From Rebecca billardiae RCC1528 (taxonomy: Eukaryota; Haptophyta): a stretch of DNA of 64,000 bases. The translations under genes were made by a program, and so were the position numbers. This document shows positions 9,899-22,353 of the stretch, one piece after another. The stretch covers positions 3,968,001-4,032,000 of the forward strand of contig OZ251224.1 in assembly GCA_965240325.2 (NCBI GenBank), in the 5' to 3' direction. The notes under the pieces were generated by a model that saw nothing but the letters and a program-made list of their open reading frames with translations, ran no database searches and was not told the DNA's origin. How positions within the stretch are numbered: position 1 is the first letter of the stretch; each line of letters opens with the position of its first letter.

Positions 9899-11008
9899 CA
9901 AGGGTGTCCAGGGTCCGCAACAGCCAGTGCGCAGCGCGGCAGAGGCTGTGACATCGCGAGGTCGCCGCTCGCCAGTGGGACTCGCCCGCCCGCCGCCGTG
10001 CACGGTGGCCGAGCCGCTCGCGCCGTGCGCTCCTGCGGCCGTCGGATCGGGCTGCGTAGGCGGCGCGCGGCGTGGGCCGTCGCAGAGCCACCCAGCGCCC
10101 CTCGCTGCGCCGCGCGCCTTCCTCGTCCTCGCCTCCTCCGCGCCTTGAAGCAGCACGCACACGCGCGGCGCCGCCACAAAAGCAGCGCAGGCGCTCGCGT
10201 GCAAGCGTGCGCGCGCGCAGCGCGACGGGCTCGACTCGGGGCTCGCGCCGCTGCGGGGGCATGCAGCACCATCCCATGCGCGCGCGACGCCACCTCGAGC
10301 CTGCGCGTTTGACCGTCAGTGCACGCTGATGCACGTTACAAAATGGTCTGACTTGGCATCATCACACGTGCGACGGAAGCTTCCACAACGGGCCTTGAGG
10401 GCGTCGACGCGATCGATGCGGAGACGGTCATGCTTGCGTGCGCTTCTCTTGTGGTCTCCACGCGTGCTGAGAAGCGCCGCGTACGTAGCTGTCATCGTGT
10501 CTTGCCTAAGAAGTTGTCCTGACGCATGGCAGGTTCTGGTCAGATTGGGCCTACTTCAACACGAGGACGTGTGAGCATTTGGCGCGTGACGGTCACAGCG
10601 ATGCGCAGGCTCGAGGTGGCGTCGCGCGCGCATGGGATGGTGCTGCATGCCCCCGCAGCGGCGCGAGCCCTGAGTCGAGCCCGTCGCGCTGCGCGCGCGC
10701 GCTTGCACGCTAGCGCCTGCGCTGCTTTTGTGGCGGCGCCGCGCGTGTGCGTGCTGCTTCAAGGCGCGGAGGAGGCGAGGACGAGGAAGGCGCGCGGCGC
10801 AGCGAGGGGCGCTGGGTGGCTCAGCGACGGCCCACGCCGCGCGCCGCCTACGCAGCCCGATCCGACGGCCGCAGGAGCGCACGGCGCGAGCGGCTCGGCC
10901 ACCGTGCACGGCGGCGGGCGGGCGAGTCCCACTGGCGAGCGGCGACCTCGCGATGTCACAGCCTCTGCCGCGCTGCGCACTGGCTGTTGCGGACCCTGGA
11001 CACCCTTG
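9899..11008. mobile_element. Long-inverted-repeat (foldback) transposon, member 1
   Basis: Two ~408-bp arms (9899-10306 and 10603-11008) are near-identical reverse complements around a 296-bp spacer. Ends are CAAGGGTG and CACCCTTG. The direct 7-bp repeat CTCCGGG abuts both ends (9892-9898 and 11009-11015), a target-site duplication. The architecture, ends and duplication length match 45077-46169. No transposase is seen. ORFs within the arms are mirror images and not annotated. Confidence 0.85.
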
Positions 11009-12339
11009 CTCCGGGTGATGAGTGGCGGAGCCAGCGCGGCCGCCGCGGCGGCGGCGCCGAGTGCGCACCCTGTTTTTGAGTCTTCCATGGCGTCGTCGCC
11101 CCAACGGTGGGCTCGGCCCCTTGTGCTGTCGTCACCCTCGGGGAAGAATGCCGAGCCTCTCGAGCAGGTGGACACTGGAGAGAGGGTAGCCCACCCAACG
11201 TCCTTCACCGCAGGCGTTCTCGACAACCTTCCGTCCCGCGACACCGGCAACTTCACATCGGCTGCAGCAGTCGTGCCGAAAGTATGCGCGCCCTGCTTCT
11301 TCGTATCCTGCGTGCGCCCATGCGGGGCGACAAGATCGCAGGTGGATCCAGGATGCCTGACCCCCTTGGTTCGCCGGCTCAACCCCGCCTGCATCCCTGC
11401 CCACGCTCCCGCGCACCTGTCTGCGGACGCGCTCAGAGCCGTCTGCGAATCTACCGAGCTGCACATGCACGCGCAGAGCCGCCGAAGACCCAGGTGATCA
11501 CAACAGACCGCAGAAATATCCTGGTGCGCCAGGCGCAGCTACACGAAGAAACCAGAGTGCGCGCCGCGGGAATGCCGGCAGAACAAGTGCGCGTCACCGT
11601 CCCTCATGCTTTTTTTTCATCGCTCTCCCGCGCGTGCTTCCGGATTGCGCCGCGCAGAGACAAACACCGCATCAGGTCAAGCGCAAAACTCTCTCGCCAG
11701 AGGACGACACGCCACGCACACCGGAGATGTCCGAACGCTCACCGCCCATGAGGGTTCATTTGGAGAAGAGGCAAAAGCTGCTTCACAACCACCGTGACGC
11801 ACGGCCAAAGTGATGCTCACCGCACGGCGCACAGCTTGGTCAGCCACATGGCTCGCCCCCCGCACGACAGACACGCGCCCCGCGCTCGGATGCAAGCGCT
11901 CGAAAGCTCGCTCTGGACGACACGGGGAAGCTGCTGCACCTGAACGATTGAATCAGCCACCTCGGGAGTGCAGCCGGGCGCCGCGCGAACCACCTCGGCA
12001 CAGTCTGCCTTCGCTGTGACTGTGGTACTCGTCCGCCGACCGTCCGGCGTCTGCCGACTGCCGCGTCGACTCACTCGGTCGAGCCGTCGACTGATCGAGC
12101 CCCACCCGGAGCCGACAGAACCGGGAGATGAAGGGTGGACAGGTCTAGCTTACATGCCCGGGTGCCGGCTCTGGCTTCGGTTGACCCCTGCCAGAGACGG
12201 GCACTGTGAGCTCCTTCATGAAGTCACTCGTGAAAACTGCACAGGAGTGAGGAGGACCTTGCAATGGATGCCTAGAATTAGATGCTGACTTCATTCAGAG
12301 CGATATTGCGGGCCAACAAGCACTTCCTCTATAGTTCAT

Positions 12340-12490
12340 CAGACTCTATTTTTACTATATATATGTATTTACCCATTTCAGACTCTCACTCACTCTGGTC
12401 AGAACACGGTCCGGGAGCGATCCGGATGCACCCGTAGCTATTGGAAATATGTCACCGGACTGGGTAAATAGCTATGAAAAATAGAGTCTG
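12340..12490. mobile_element. 151-bp MITE-like element
   Basis: Left end CAGACTCTATTTTT and right end AAAAATAGAGTCTG are perfect 14-bp inverted repeats. The similarity continues imperfectly inward to TATTTACCC and GGGTAAATA. No clear target-site duplication. Confidence 0.65.
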
Positions 12491-13199
12491 AAGTAGTCAC
12501 AAACTGAGTTTCACACCCTGGGCACTTATTGGCCATCCATAGTAACCCTACTTGGAGCCCTGTGGGACACTTCGGGCGTTCATTCGGCCGCAGGAATGCG
12601 AAGATCATTTTCGGTACGCCCGGTTTCTATGACCGGACTGGGACAGGTTGCACGGAAAAATGACCGCCCGCGACTGACAGATGTTACATTCACAGTGGAC
12701 GTGACCTGTCCACCCGTCTTTCGGTACATCGCGCCCGTCCCATGGCGGCCGGCGCGTGGCGCGAGTGCTTGGAAACCACGGAGCACACGAATGCCGGTGG
12801 TTTCCGACCTTCGCCGCCACGGCCCGCCTCCCCGTTCGCCCGCAATCGGTACCGCAGTCTGGTGCCCAGTTCCTCTCACTCCCGCGTCGGCAGTGGCGCG
12901 AAGCCGAAGCGCATCGGGAAGAAGCACAACTGGGACCTGGATACAGGTGGTAGATAGAGCCTTCAAGGAGGCTGCCGTCGCGAACGAGCAGGATGCGCCG
13001 GTTGTAGTATGCGCGTGCACCCTTGCACGAACGTGTGCTGGTCTCCTGCTGCACTGCTCATACCGTACGCACGAGCACGCAACCGTGCGCACGCGCTCAG
13101 GTGGCTCGGACCACACACGCGAGTGCTTGTGAAGCTCGCCTCACGAGGCCTTCGTAGAAGAAGGCGGGCAACCGGAGCGCGCTAAGGAAACAGAAGACG

Positions 13200-13590
13200 A
13201 TGCTCGCCAAACGCGTCCAGCGCACGAGGGCGAAGCTTGCTACGGCGCGCGCGGCCTCTGCTGTTGCAGCTCGGGCCGCTGCTCCGGCCGTGCAGGCGTC
13301 TGGCGCGGGGTCCTCGGACAAGCAGGCGAACTCTGGGCAGTCTGCCTTTGCCGCCGGCAAGAAGTATCGGAAGCGCACGCATTTGGTCGAGCGCGTGGCT
13401 CGCTCGCGCGCCGTGACGCAGCAAGCAGGCGATCCTTGACAAGCGCCTCGCTGACGCTCAGCAGGCCGAGGCAACAAGCGCGGCGCTCGACCACGCTGAC
13501 AGGCACGCCCTGAGTGAGGGGGAAGGCACCTTTCGAGACAGCACTCAGGCGCTCGACGTTGAGTATCTCATTGATCGCGCGCGTGTGTGA
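13200..13590 (+). pseudogene. Frameshifted coiled-coil-like ORF
   Basis: The first frame (13200-13439) is Ala/Arg/Lys-rich and runs to HLVERVARSRAVTQQAG before a stop. A +1 frame picks up at about 13427 with ILDKRLADAQQAEATSAALD and goes to a stop at 13590 after VEYLIDRARV. Together they look like one helical, acidic-basic protein broken by a frameshift. The family is not recognised. It could also be two exons with an unidentified short intron. Confidence 0.3.
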
Positions 13591-15518
13591 TCACGTCAGC
13601 AAGACTAAGTCGCGCGAGGTGGAGTAGGTGGTAGCGCGCCTCTTCGCCGCATCATCCGCAGCTGACTGGCGTGCACCCGCCAGCTCGCTCACGTCGCGCG
13701 CGGCAGCGGTCGGCTTCCACCCTGCTCGCACAGCGCGGCGCCGGCTGCACCGCCCGTTCCGCTGGACGCCGGCTCGCTCGTCGTTGACGACTTCTTCTTC
13801 AACCCGGTCGCGCGGGCGCGGTGATGGTACACTCCGGCAGGCAGATGCGGCGCACTGTCTGATGCTCTATGCGTGCGCGTGCCTTTCCACGACGTCGACT
13901 CGGGCTGCTACGCGTGGCATCCAGCTCGAGGCGGAGGTCGCCAGGGCTCGCCCAAGGTCGAATCTGCCTTGCGTGTGCTGGGTCGCCGAGGTGCGGCCGC
14001 AGGGTGCTCGCTGGCTGACTCCTGACGATGACGAGGAGTTGCGCGCCGTCGCAACTTCTCGCACGTATCGTGCCGACCGCGAGTCGAGTGGATGACGCTC
14101 GTGGCGGCTGCTCTTCAAATGACGCGGTTGGGCCCTTGGCGAGCTTGGGAGGAGGGCTCGGTCTGCTACATGTGCGTCAGTAGGCACGGCCTAAACCGTG
14201 CGCAAGACTCATTGAGTCGTACATGGCGCGGCAGCAACGGCCGCACCCGCGAGGGCCCGTGGGCGGGCAGCCATGCTCCAAAGGGCCGAAATGTAACACC
14301 AAGGTCAGTTTCCCGTGCAACCTGTCCTGGCAGGGGTCAACCGGAGCCAGAGCCTGCCCACCAGTGCGCATAATATAACCCTCTAGTCACGGGCCGCGGC
14401 TCGTCGTCGGTCCGGCGGTCCGCGCGACACTGCGGTCCGTACCGCATGTTGATGCACTCTGAGCCCGGGCCCGTTAGTCCGACGCCCGACGCCGCAGATT
14501 CCGCCGCAGAATGACAGGCCAGTCCGAGACGGAGTCTGCGAGCTCCGAACTGAGTACTGACCGTCCTGAGCACCTGTCCGTTGGTGCCCGCGACCACCGT
14601 AAATCCACGTCCGCCATGACCGGTGATGACCGCGTTATGAAGCGGCGTTTCGGCGCCGGCGGGCCGTTGCGCGCGGCTCGGCCGTGGCCGCGGGGCAGCC
14701 AACCGTGCGGGCGTGTGCCACGCCCACTGCTTAACTAGTCAACTGCTACGTCTACTAACCGTAAGGCTACGCTAACTACTAGTTGTACTGTAGTTCGTCT
14801 GCCGAGTATGTGACGGTATATTGCGCTACTTAGTTATTAGCAGTGTCGCCTGTCTATAGTTATAATAATACTACTACGCATATTTGCGGATTGACGATGA
14901 TCAGAATATGCTGAAACCCTTGCTAATGTCACTGTCTGTGATACGCATTCTTCACGCTAGTTACTAGTTAGTAGTTAGTAGACCTGTCACTGTGAGAGTG
15001 TGACTAGGTGACTTCAGTGCCTGGCGGTGATAACGACCGACGGCTCACAGTGGTAGCTTATTACTAATCTGCAGCCGTACTAGCCGAGCCGGACTGTGTA
15101 GCAGTGTAGTGTTTGCGGAAATAAGTAATAACTGGCGTGCGGCACCTTGTCCTTGTCACGCCGGCACGAAGGCGTCGAAGCGTGCGCGGCTGGCGGCTCC
15201 ACGACCGCGGCTCGCACCGCAGAAACCGCACCAACAGCAGTTGCCTCGGCCAGCGCCCAGCGGCTCCCTCGCTCGCCGAGCCAGCGGTGGAGCACGCCAA
15301 GTGCGCTTTTGTCCCGCCCCTACCGGCGGCTGCCCTCGTGGCTGACAGGCGTGCCTGTCCGTGTGGTAGACTTGAGGGTGTTTCGCGCTCCGCGGGCTGC
15401 CCGTCCACCCCGGCCGCGCCGGCCATTTTATGGGCGGCCCGGGTCCGGGTCAACGTCTCGGTCACAAGCAGCGTCACACAGTCACCAATCGATCGTAGTT
15501 CAAAGCGTCACGGCGACG

Positions 15519-18500
15519 ATGGCGCACGCGATGTCCGGCATCCTTGTCGTCCTCGCGCTCTCCTTCCTTACACCAGGTGCGTCCTCCCCGCGCGCGAACG
15601 CGCGCGCGCGCGCGCAGATCGACGCTCCGCTTTTCATCCCGCGCACTGACGTCGCTGCCCCCTCACGTGTGCGCGCGTCGCGCACGCGCCACCCCGCACC
15701 CGCACGGTGCGCACGCGCGCAGGTGCGTCGGATGCAGGCATCTGGCAGCCCGTTCGCACGGCGTTTGCGCGCCTGACCATCGACGACTTGGCGACAGCAT
15801 CACTTATCCGCGGCGGCTGGCCGCTGCCCCACACCTTCCCCGAGCCGGCCGTGCGCGCACCACTGCGCCGCCGGAACGGCACGGCAAAGGTGGCTGGGCC
15901 TCGGCGCGACCGCGTGCCAGCGGAGAAGCAGCGCACAGGAGACGCGCGATCGGCGCCAAGAGTCGGCAAGTTCCTGTGGGCGCAGATTTCGCGAGTCGCC
16001 TCTGCCGCTGCTCGCGCGCTGCGGCCGTCGCCAGCATCCGATGCAGGCGCGCGCTCGGCTGCGGCGCGACACCGGAGCGCAGGCACTGCTCCGGCTGATG
16101 GCGCAAGCCCGGGGTTGACGCCGACGGTCGTCAACGGCACCTCTGCTCTCGGCTCGTCCGCGCCACCTCGCGCTCACGGCCCCAACGCCTCGGTCAGCAG
16201 CAGCCGCACACAGCCCCAGTACGTGCCAGCAGCAGCAGAGCACGACGCAGCGGGCAGTGCCGCAGTGCTCTCATCCTCAGCACCGACTGAGGCCCGGACT
16301 GAGGCCGTGCGCCGTGCGCCGGCCGCGCTGCCGCCGCTGCCCGCGACATCCGTGGTCGGCACGCTGCCTGGAGCGCCGCGAAGCTCGGCAGTGCCGGACT
16401 CCGTGTCCTCGGCGCTGCCAGAGGGCGGAGAGCTGTCGCAGCCGCCGCAAGGTGCCGCCTCATGGCCGTCGCCAGCCGCCTCGCTGCATCCGTCACCGCG
16501 GCCAGAGCCGGCGACTAAGCCCGAGGCGCAGTCGTCGACACCGCCGCCAGAGCTCTCGCCTACGCCCGAGCCGCAGTCACCGCCGCTGCCGCTGCCGGAG
16601 CCCGCGCCTTCGCCGGAGCCGCAGCCGCCACCGACGCCAGAGCCCGCGCCGCAGCCGCAGCCGCCACCACCGCCGCCGCCAGAGCCCGCGCCGTCGCCGG
16701 AGCCGCAGCCGCCACCACCGCCGCCGCCAGAGCCCGCGCCGTCGCCGGAGCCGCAGCCGTCGCCGCCGCCAGAGCCCGCGCCGCAGCCGCAGCCGCCACC
16801 ACCGCCGCCGCCAGAGCCCGCGCCGTCGCCGGAGCCGCAGCCGCCACCACCGCCGCCGCCAGAGCCCGCGCCGTCGCCGGAGACGCAGCCGTCGCCGCCG
16901 CCAGAGCCCGCGCCGCAGCCGCAGCCGCCACCACCGCCGCCGCCAGAGCCCGCGCCGTCGCCGGAGCCGCAGCCGTCGCCGCCGCCAGAGCCCGCGCCGC
17001 AGCCGCAGCCGCCACCACCGCCGCCGCCAGAGCCCGCGCCGTCGCCGGAGCCGCAGCCGCCACCACCGCCGCCGCCAGAGCCCGCGCCGTCGCCGGAGCC
17101 ACAGCCGCCACCACCGCCGCCGCCAGAGCCCGCGCCGTCGCCGGAGCCGCAGCCGCCGCCGCGTCCGTCGCCCTCACCGCCGCCAGGGCGCGGGCGTGCG
17201 GTCGCGCGCGAGGAGGGCGGAGGCAGCCTGCCAGAGCCTTGGGCCGCGCAACGCCCGGCCCTGGCACCGCTCGGGTCCACGGATGACGGCGGGCGCGCCC
17301 CGCGCAGCGGCGGGCTGGATCTGCTCGGCTGGGCGCAGCAGCTGCTGCTTGGTGCCGAGCGTGGCGCGCACATCCCCGCGCTCGGCGCGCCCCCGGCCGC
17401 GGCCGGCGCGGAGGACGCGCGCGCGCTGCCCGCGCAGGCGAAGCTGCTGCTCGCCAGCTCGCTCGCGGTGGTGCTCGCCGCGGCGGTGGTCGCACGGCTG
17501 CGCGAGAACGCGGACCGACGGCGCGCGCGCGCCGCCGCCACCGCCGTCGCCGTCGTCGCGCCGCCCGCGCCGCCGGCAGTGCCGCAGCCGGCGGCGCCGG
17601 GCTCCACGGTGCTGCCCCCGCCGGGGCACGCGTGGCACCAGCTGGCGGACGGTCGGATCGTGCTGCTGCCCGCGCCGATGGCGGCGGCGCCCACCGAGGC
17701 GCGCGCTGTCGACTCGCTGGGGGTTCCCTTCCGCACGCGGCCCGTCGCGTCGCACAGCGCGGCGGACGCGGAGCGCCGGCGGCGCGCTGAGGTGCTCTCT
17801 GCCTGGCTCGCCGTTGTGCAATGGAAGCTGGGCGCGGGCGAGCCGCTCAGCGCGTCGGCCTTCTGGGGGTTGCTCGTGCCTGCGCTGTGGGCGATGGTGC
17901 GGGACGAGGCGGCGCGGCAGCGGAGGGGCGCGCGCGTGTCGTACGCTGCGGCCGACGGCCTCGCGCCCACCGAGCTGGCGCTGATCGAGAGGGTCGTCCT
18001 CGGCAGCCACCGCGAGCTGCACCCGCGGCTGTGCTGGCACTGGTCGGGCTCGGGCGGCTCGGGCTCGGGCGGCGCGGCCACGCCCGCGCGCCGCTCCGCC
18101 GCGCCCGCCGCAGACGGCTGGCTGCGCCTCGCGCTCTCCGAGCCCGTCGACGTGCCCACGCTCTGCGCGCGCGCGCAGCCGGCGCGCGGGCGGCACGCGT
18201 GGCTCGTGCCGCCCGACGAGCGGAGCGCGCTCGACGCGCGGCTGAGCGCGCACGCGGACGCGGCCGCGCTCGCGCGCGCCGCGGCCGAGCCGCCCCCCTT
18301 CCACGGACTCGCGCGCTCCGAGCTTCTTCGTGTGGGCGAGGCGGTGCGCGCGCGGCTCGACGCGCTCGGCGCGGTGCCCAGCTCGGCGCAGCTCGAGGCG
18401 GAGGTGCGCGCGTGGCGCGGCGCGCTCGAGCACGCGCCCGCGCGGCTGCGCATCACGCTCGGCTCAGCCGCGCCGCCGGGCTCGCACGTCTTCGTCGTGC

Positions 18501-21472
18501 CCGCGCACGCGCGCGTGCGCTGGCGCAACGGCACCGCGCGCACGCTCGGCGCGACGATCGGCCAGCTCGAGCTGCGGCTGCCGCCCGGCGCCGAGTACGC
18601 CGTCGAGGACGTAGGCGCGCGCTCGCGGCTCTTCTGGTACACGTGGCGGCAGCAGCAGCCGCAGCATGGCGCGGCCGCGCACGCGGCCGCCGGAGGCGCG
18701 GAAGGCGGGGCCGCGCCGCAGGCCGCGGCGGCGGGCGGCGGCGGCGCGGGCGGCGCGGGCGGCGGCGCTCGTGGCTGCAGCGCCGCTGAACCCGAGCTGC
18801 TGTGCGGCCGCCTCTTCGTGCAGGAGGCGGGCGCGCTTAGCCAGTACGGCACGGTGGTGCCGCAGGCCGCGGCGCGGGCGACATCCGCGGCCGCTGCCGG
18901 GAGCGCCGCCGCCGCCGCCGCCGCCACGGGCGCAGGGCCGGGCCGCTCGCGCGAGGGCGGCGGCGGCGCGGCGCGCGTCGAGCGCGCGCTGAGCGGCGGC
19001 GCTGTGTGCGCCGCCGCCCCGGCCGGCGCGGAGCCGAGCGCCGCCGCCGCCTCGCCGGCATGCGCCGAGCTCGGCGCGACGTGCTGCGCGCCCTCCGGCG
19101 CGACGCCCGCGCAGCTCGTGCGCACGGCGATGGCTGAGCTCGAGCGGTGCGCTGCGCAGGCGGGCCGCGCGGCGTGCGGCGGCGCGGCCGGCGCATCTGA
19201 GGGCGCGGCCGATGCGGCGCGCGCGTGTGCACCCGACGGCGTGCGCCGCGCCGCGGCCGAGCTCGCGCGCACGCCAGAGGCGGAGTCGGCAGCTGCGGGC
19301 GGCGGGCTGCGCGCGGGGATGCGCGCGCCGAGCTCGGCGGCGGGCGGCGGGCGCGGCGGCGGCGGCGGCGGCTCGGCACCCCCCTCGCGCAGCCTGCCGG
19401 CCACGCCCCCGGCGCGCGACCGCGCCGCCGCTGCGTGCGGCGCGCGCGGTGAGAGCTGCGGAGGGCCTCGCACGCGCACGCCAGAGCCCGAGGCGCGGGG
19501 TGACGGTGCGGCGGGAGACGGCGCGGCCGGTGCGGCCGGCGCGCACGCCGCCGCGGCCGCACCGCTCGCCAAGCCGCGCGCAGCGGGCGGGCACGCGCCG
19601 CTCGGCGCGTGGGCGCACGGCTCGGCGGCGGAGACGGAGGCGTGGGCGTGTGCACACGCCGAGCCTCTGGCGGTCACACCCGAGTGCGCCGGGCGCAGCG
19701 CGCGCGCGCGCGCCGCGCTCGCGCGCGAGCAGGCGGAGGCGGCGGTGGCGACCGCGGCCGCGCACGCCGGCGCCTTCGTGCGCAAGCTGCGCGCGGCGAG
19801 CAGCGAGGGCGGCGAGGCGAGCCCGGCGCGGCCCGGCGCGGGCGCGGCCGCCTCCTCTGCGCCGCGCACGCCCGCGGCGCGCGTCTCGACGCCCGCGCCC
19901 GACGCGGTGGCCGCGGGCTGGGCGGGCGCGACGCCCGAGCGCGCGGGCACGGCTGCGCGCGGCCTGCTCGCCGTCGCCGGCGCCGCCGAGCGTGCCGCGT
20001 GGCGCGCCGCCGAGCTGCACGGCGAGTGCGGCCGCGCGGCGCAGGCCATCAACGACTTCGAGGCCACGACGCTCGCCGGCACGAGCGCGCGCGCCGACGG
20101 GCGGAGCGCGGTCGATGCGTTCGGCGCGCAGCTCGCGGCGCACGACCCATCGGGCGCGCTGTGCGCGGCGCTCGAGGCGCACGCGGTGCGGCACGCCGCG
20201 GAGACGCACGCCGTGGTGGCCACGGCCGTGCGCACGCGCAGCGAGGTGTGCGGCACGCGGCGCGCCGCGCGAGAGGCACGCGCGCGCACCCTCGCGTCAC
20301 CCGTGCCCCCGCCGCCCTTGCCCTCGCGGACGCGCGCGCCCGCGCGCGAGCGCAGTCGGATGTGCGCGCGGCGCGGCTGGCGCTGCGCCGGCTGCGCCGG
20401 CCGAGGCTCGAGCTCGCGCACCGCGTGTTCAGCCGCGCGGCCGCGGTGGCGGAGGCCGGGCTGGGCGAGGGTGAGGGCGCGGCGCCCGACGCGCGCGTCT
20501 CGCCAGCCTCTTCGGACGCAGACGTCTCGCCGCCGGCCGCGGGCGCGAGGGCGCTTGCGTGTGTGGCGCACAGCCGGCTCTCGGCGGCGGCGGATCGCTC
20601 TCGGCAGCTGCTCGAGGCGAGCGCGCAGGACGAGGCGGCCGTGCGCGCCGTGGTGCGCGCCGCGCACCACACTGCGCCGCGAGCCGCCGCGTGCGCGTGC
20701 GTGCGCGTGCGTGCGCGTGCGTGCGCGCGCGTGCGCGCGCGTGCGCGCGCGTGCGCGCGCGTGCGCGTGCGTGCGCGTGCGTGCGCGTGCGTGCGCGTGC
20801 GTGCGCGCGCCTCTCCCTCACGCGCCCCTCCTGCCACCGCCGCGTGCGCCCGCGCCGGCTGCGACTCGGCCGCCACGCGGGGCCCGCCGCGGCCCGCCGC
20901 GCTCTCAGGCCGTGCTCGCCTCGCCGCACACGCCGTGCGCCGAGCGCGCCTCCGCCGGCAGCGCCGCGTCCTCGCTCTGCGCGCCCTCGACGCCGCCGAC
21001 GCTGCCCTCCGCCACGCCCGGCTCCAGAGCGTCGCTCTCGCCGCCCGAGCGCGGAGCGACGGCGGCGCTGTCCGCGCCGCCCTCGGCCGAGCGCACCGCC
21101 ACGCCGGTGGGTGCTCAGGACGAGGCGCGCGTGCAGCGCATGCGCGCCGCCCTCGAGCAGCAGCGCCAGACGCTCAGCGCGCAGCGCGCCGCGCGCGGCG
21201 CCGGACGGCCGCGTGTCCCGCGCGCCGCGGCGGCGCCCTGCTCGCCGCCCGCGCGTCGCGCCGCTTCGGAGGCCGGCGGGGCAGCGCCGGAGGAGGGCGC
21301 ACGCGCCGTGTCGCCCGCTGCTGCCGCCACCGGCCTCTGCGCGAGCGGCAGATCGGACGCCTGCACGCCGACTGCACTCGGCGCGGCCGCGCCACTGCGC
21401 CCGCGCCCGGCTCACGCGCCCGCGGCCGAGCTGCGCCGACAGGCGCAGGCAGTCTGCCCACGCGCGGCGTGA
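15519..21472 (+). CDS. Giant proline-rich single-pass membrane protein
   Basis: About 1,820 residues in four exons: 15519-15576, 15723-20245, 20356-~20700 and 20909-21472. Exon 1 encodes a signal peptide (MSGILVVLALSFLTPG core) spliced through a Gly codon to ASDAGIWQPV. Residues ~310-500 are a P/E/S/Q repeat (EPAPSPEPQPPPPPPP and shorter forms), like algal cell-wall hydroxyproline-rich or pherophorin-type ectodomains. A hydrophobic stretch at ~592-615 (LLLASSLAVVLAAAVVARL) followed by Arg-rich sequence is the likely single membrane span. The remaining ~1,200 residues, presumably cytosolic, are Ala/Gly-rich with helical parts and a C-terminal coiled-coil piece (VQRMRAALEQQRQTL). Exon 3 to 4 splicing is phase 0, but the donor lies in a GTGCGC-repeat and is not fixed. 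Function unknown; a cell-surface or wall linker is inference. Confidence 0.65.
16596..17170 (+). repeat. Coding minisatellite, Pro-rich repeats
   Basis: Alternating ~42- and ~48-nt units encode EPAPQPQPPPPPPP and EPAPSPEPQPPPPPPP. All units keep the frame of the host gene. High unit identity implies recent expansion, so length variation between strains is expected. Confidence 0.9.
20690..20815 (+). repeat. GTGCGC/GTGCGT tandem array at an intron 5' end
   Basis: About 120 bp of hexamer-like GTGCGC and GTGCGT repeats at the 5' side of the last intron of the giant proline-rich gene. Every unit is a match to the donor sequence used elsewhere in the window, so several alternative donors exist. 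Confidence 0.8.
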
Positions 21473-21814
21473 TGGCGGACGCAGCAGGCGACGGGCGGCT
21501 GGCTGGTGCCGCGTCGGTGGCCGGTGCGGGCTGCTGCCTGATGCTGCTGACGAACTCCGAATCAGAGCGCCCAGCGTGGCTGAGTGGGCAGGCCCATCGC
21601 AGCACTGTTGGCAGCTCTGGCGGCTGCAGTCTGCAGTGCAGAGTGGGCTGAGCCTCGGAGTCGGAACGCGCGGAACCTCAGACCGTTCGGGATGACTACA
21701 ATTACGAGTATGAGCCTTCGGACCGTATATACTCACTCTGACGACTGATTCTTCGTCTGAATGCCGTAGCTACTGTGCTGCCGCGACGTCACTGCGTTAT
21801 CTGCTATGCTACCA

Positions 21815-21872
<58 letters not shown>

Positions 21873-22353
21873 CATATACATACATACATATATATATACA
21901 TATACGACTACATTATTTGAACATCATCAGCCTCACAGGCCAGTACTCTACGTACTAGACTCTACGTCTAACGTAAACGTAAATTACGTAAAACGAGGCC
22001 GCGAGGCGACCGTAAGTCATTAGTGAGTGCGAGTGATTATGAGTGTGAGCCGGGTGCTGGCGGCGGACGCGGGATCCGAATCACATATACTCACAGCAGT
22101 CACAGCGCAGGTTACACTAGTTAGTAACTAGTACATTATCATCATGCGTGACAATGCGACTTACGTGTCTGCCGGTCAGGCGGTCACTCCGCAGGCCAGG
22201 CTCATGCCGGCTCCCGCATCCGGACAGACCGATGAGTCCGACTCGGGCGGGAGACTCCGCTGCCGGACTGCAGACAGCCTGACTCGCGCACCTGCGCTCA
22301 GCCAGCACTTTTCTCACGTGGAATGCGCGTCCAAGCACTCGCTCAGCTTGTCG
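21473..22353. other. Intergenic with TA microsatellite
   Basis: (TA)n with CATA interruptions at about 21812-21905 accounts for a poly-Ile/Tyr ORF that is not a gene. The rest to 22353 carries 3' regions of the flanking genes; nothing else is recognised. Confidence 0.7.

Larger units (their letters stand above)
11009..15518. other. Gene-poor tract with decayed coding-like pieces
   Basis: Holds a MITE at 12340-12490 and a frameshifted coding-like stretch at 13200-13590. A short word (GGTTGACCCCTGCCAG) lies at about 12178-12193, and its inverse with context at about 14328-14350, suggesting an old inverted repeat pair. Other ORFs to 14.7 kb are Arg/Ala-rich without motifs. 14730-15060 is AT-richer with nothing recognisable. 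Confidence 0.5.

Noticed and set aside
9579-11497. Mirror-image ORFs of 100-323 codons in the foldback arms
   Set aside because: Opposite strands of the inverted arms give the same peptides; some start with non-ATG codons. No domain is seen.
16174-20670. 1,498-codon minus-strand ORF opposite the giant proline-rich gene
   Set aside because: It is the GC-bias shadow of the plus-strand gene: Ala/Gly/Ser-rich, no domains, and it passes unbroken through the proline minisatellite as Gly repeats.
21775-22023. Plus-strand ORF of alternating Ile/Tyr
   Set aside because: Encoded by the (TA)n microsatellite. The same applies at 47647-47886.
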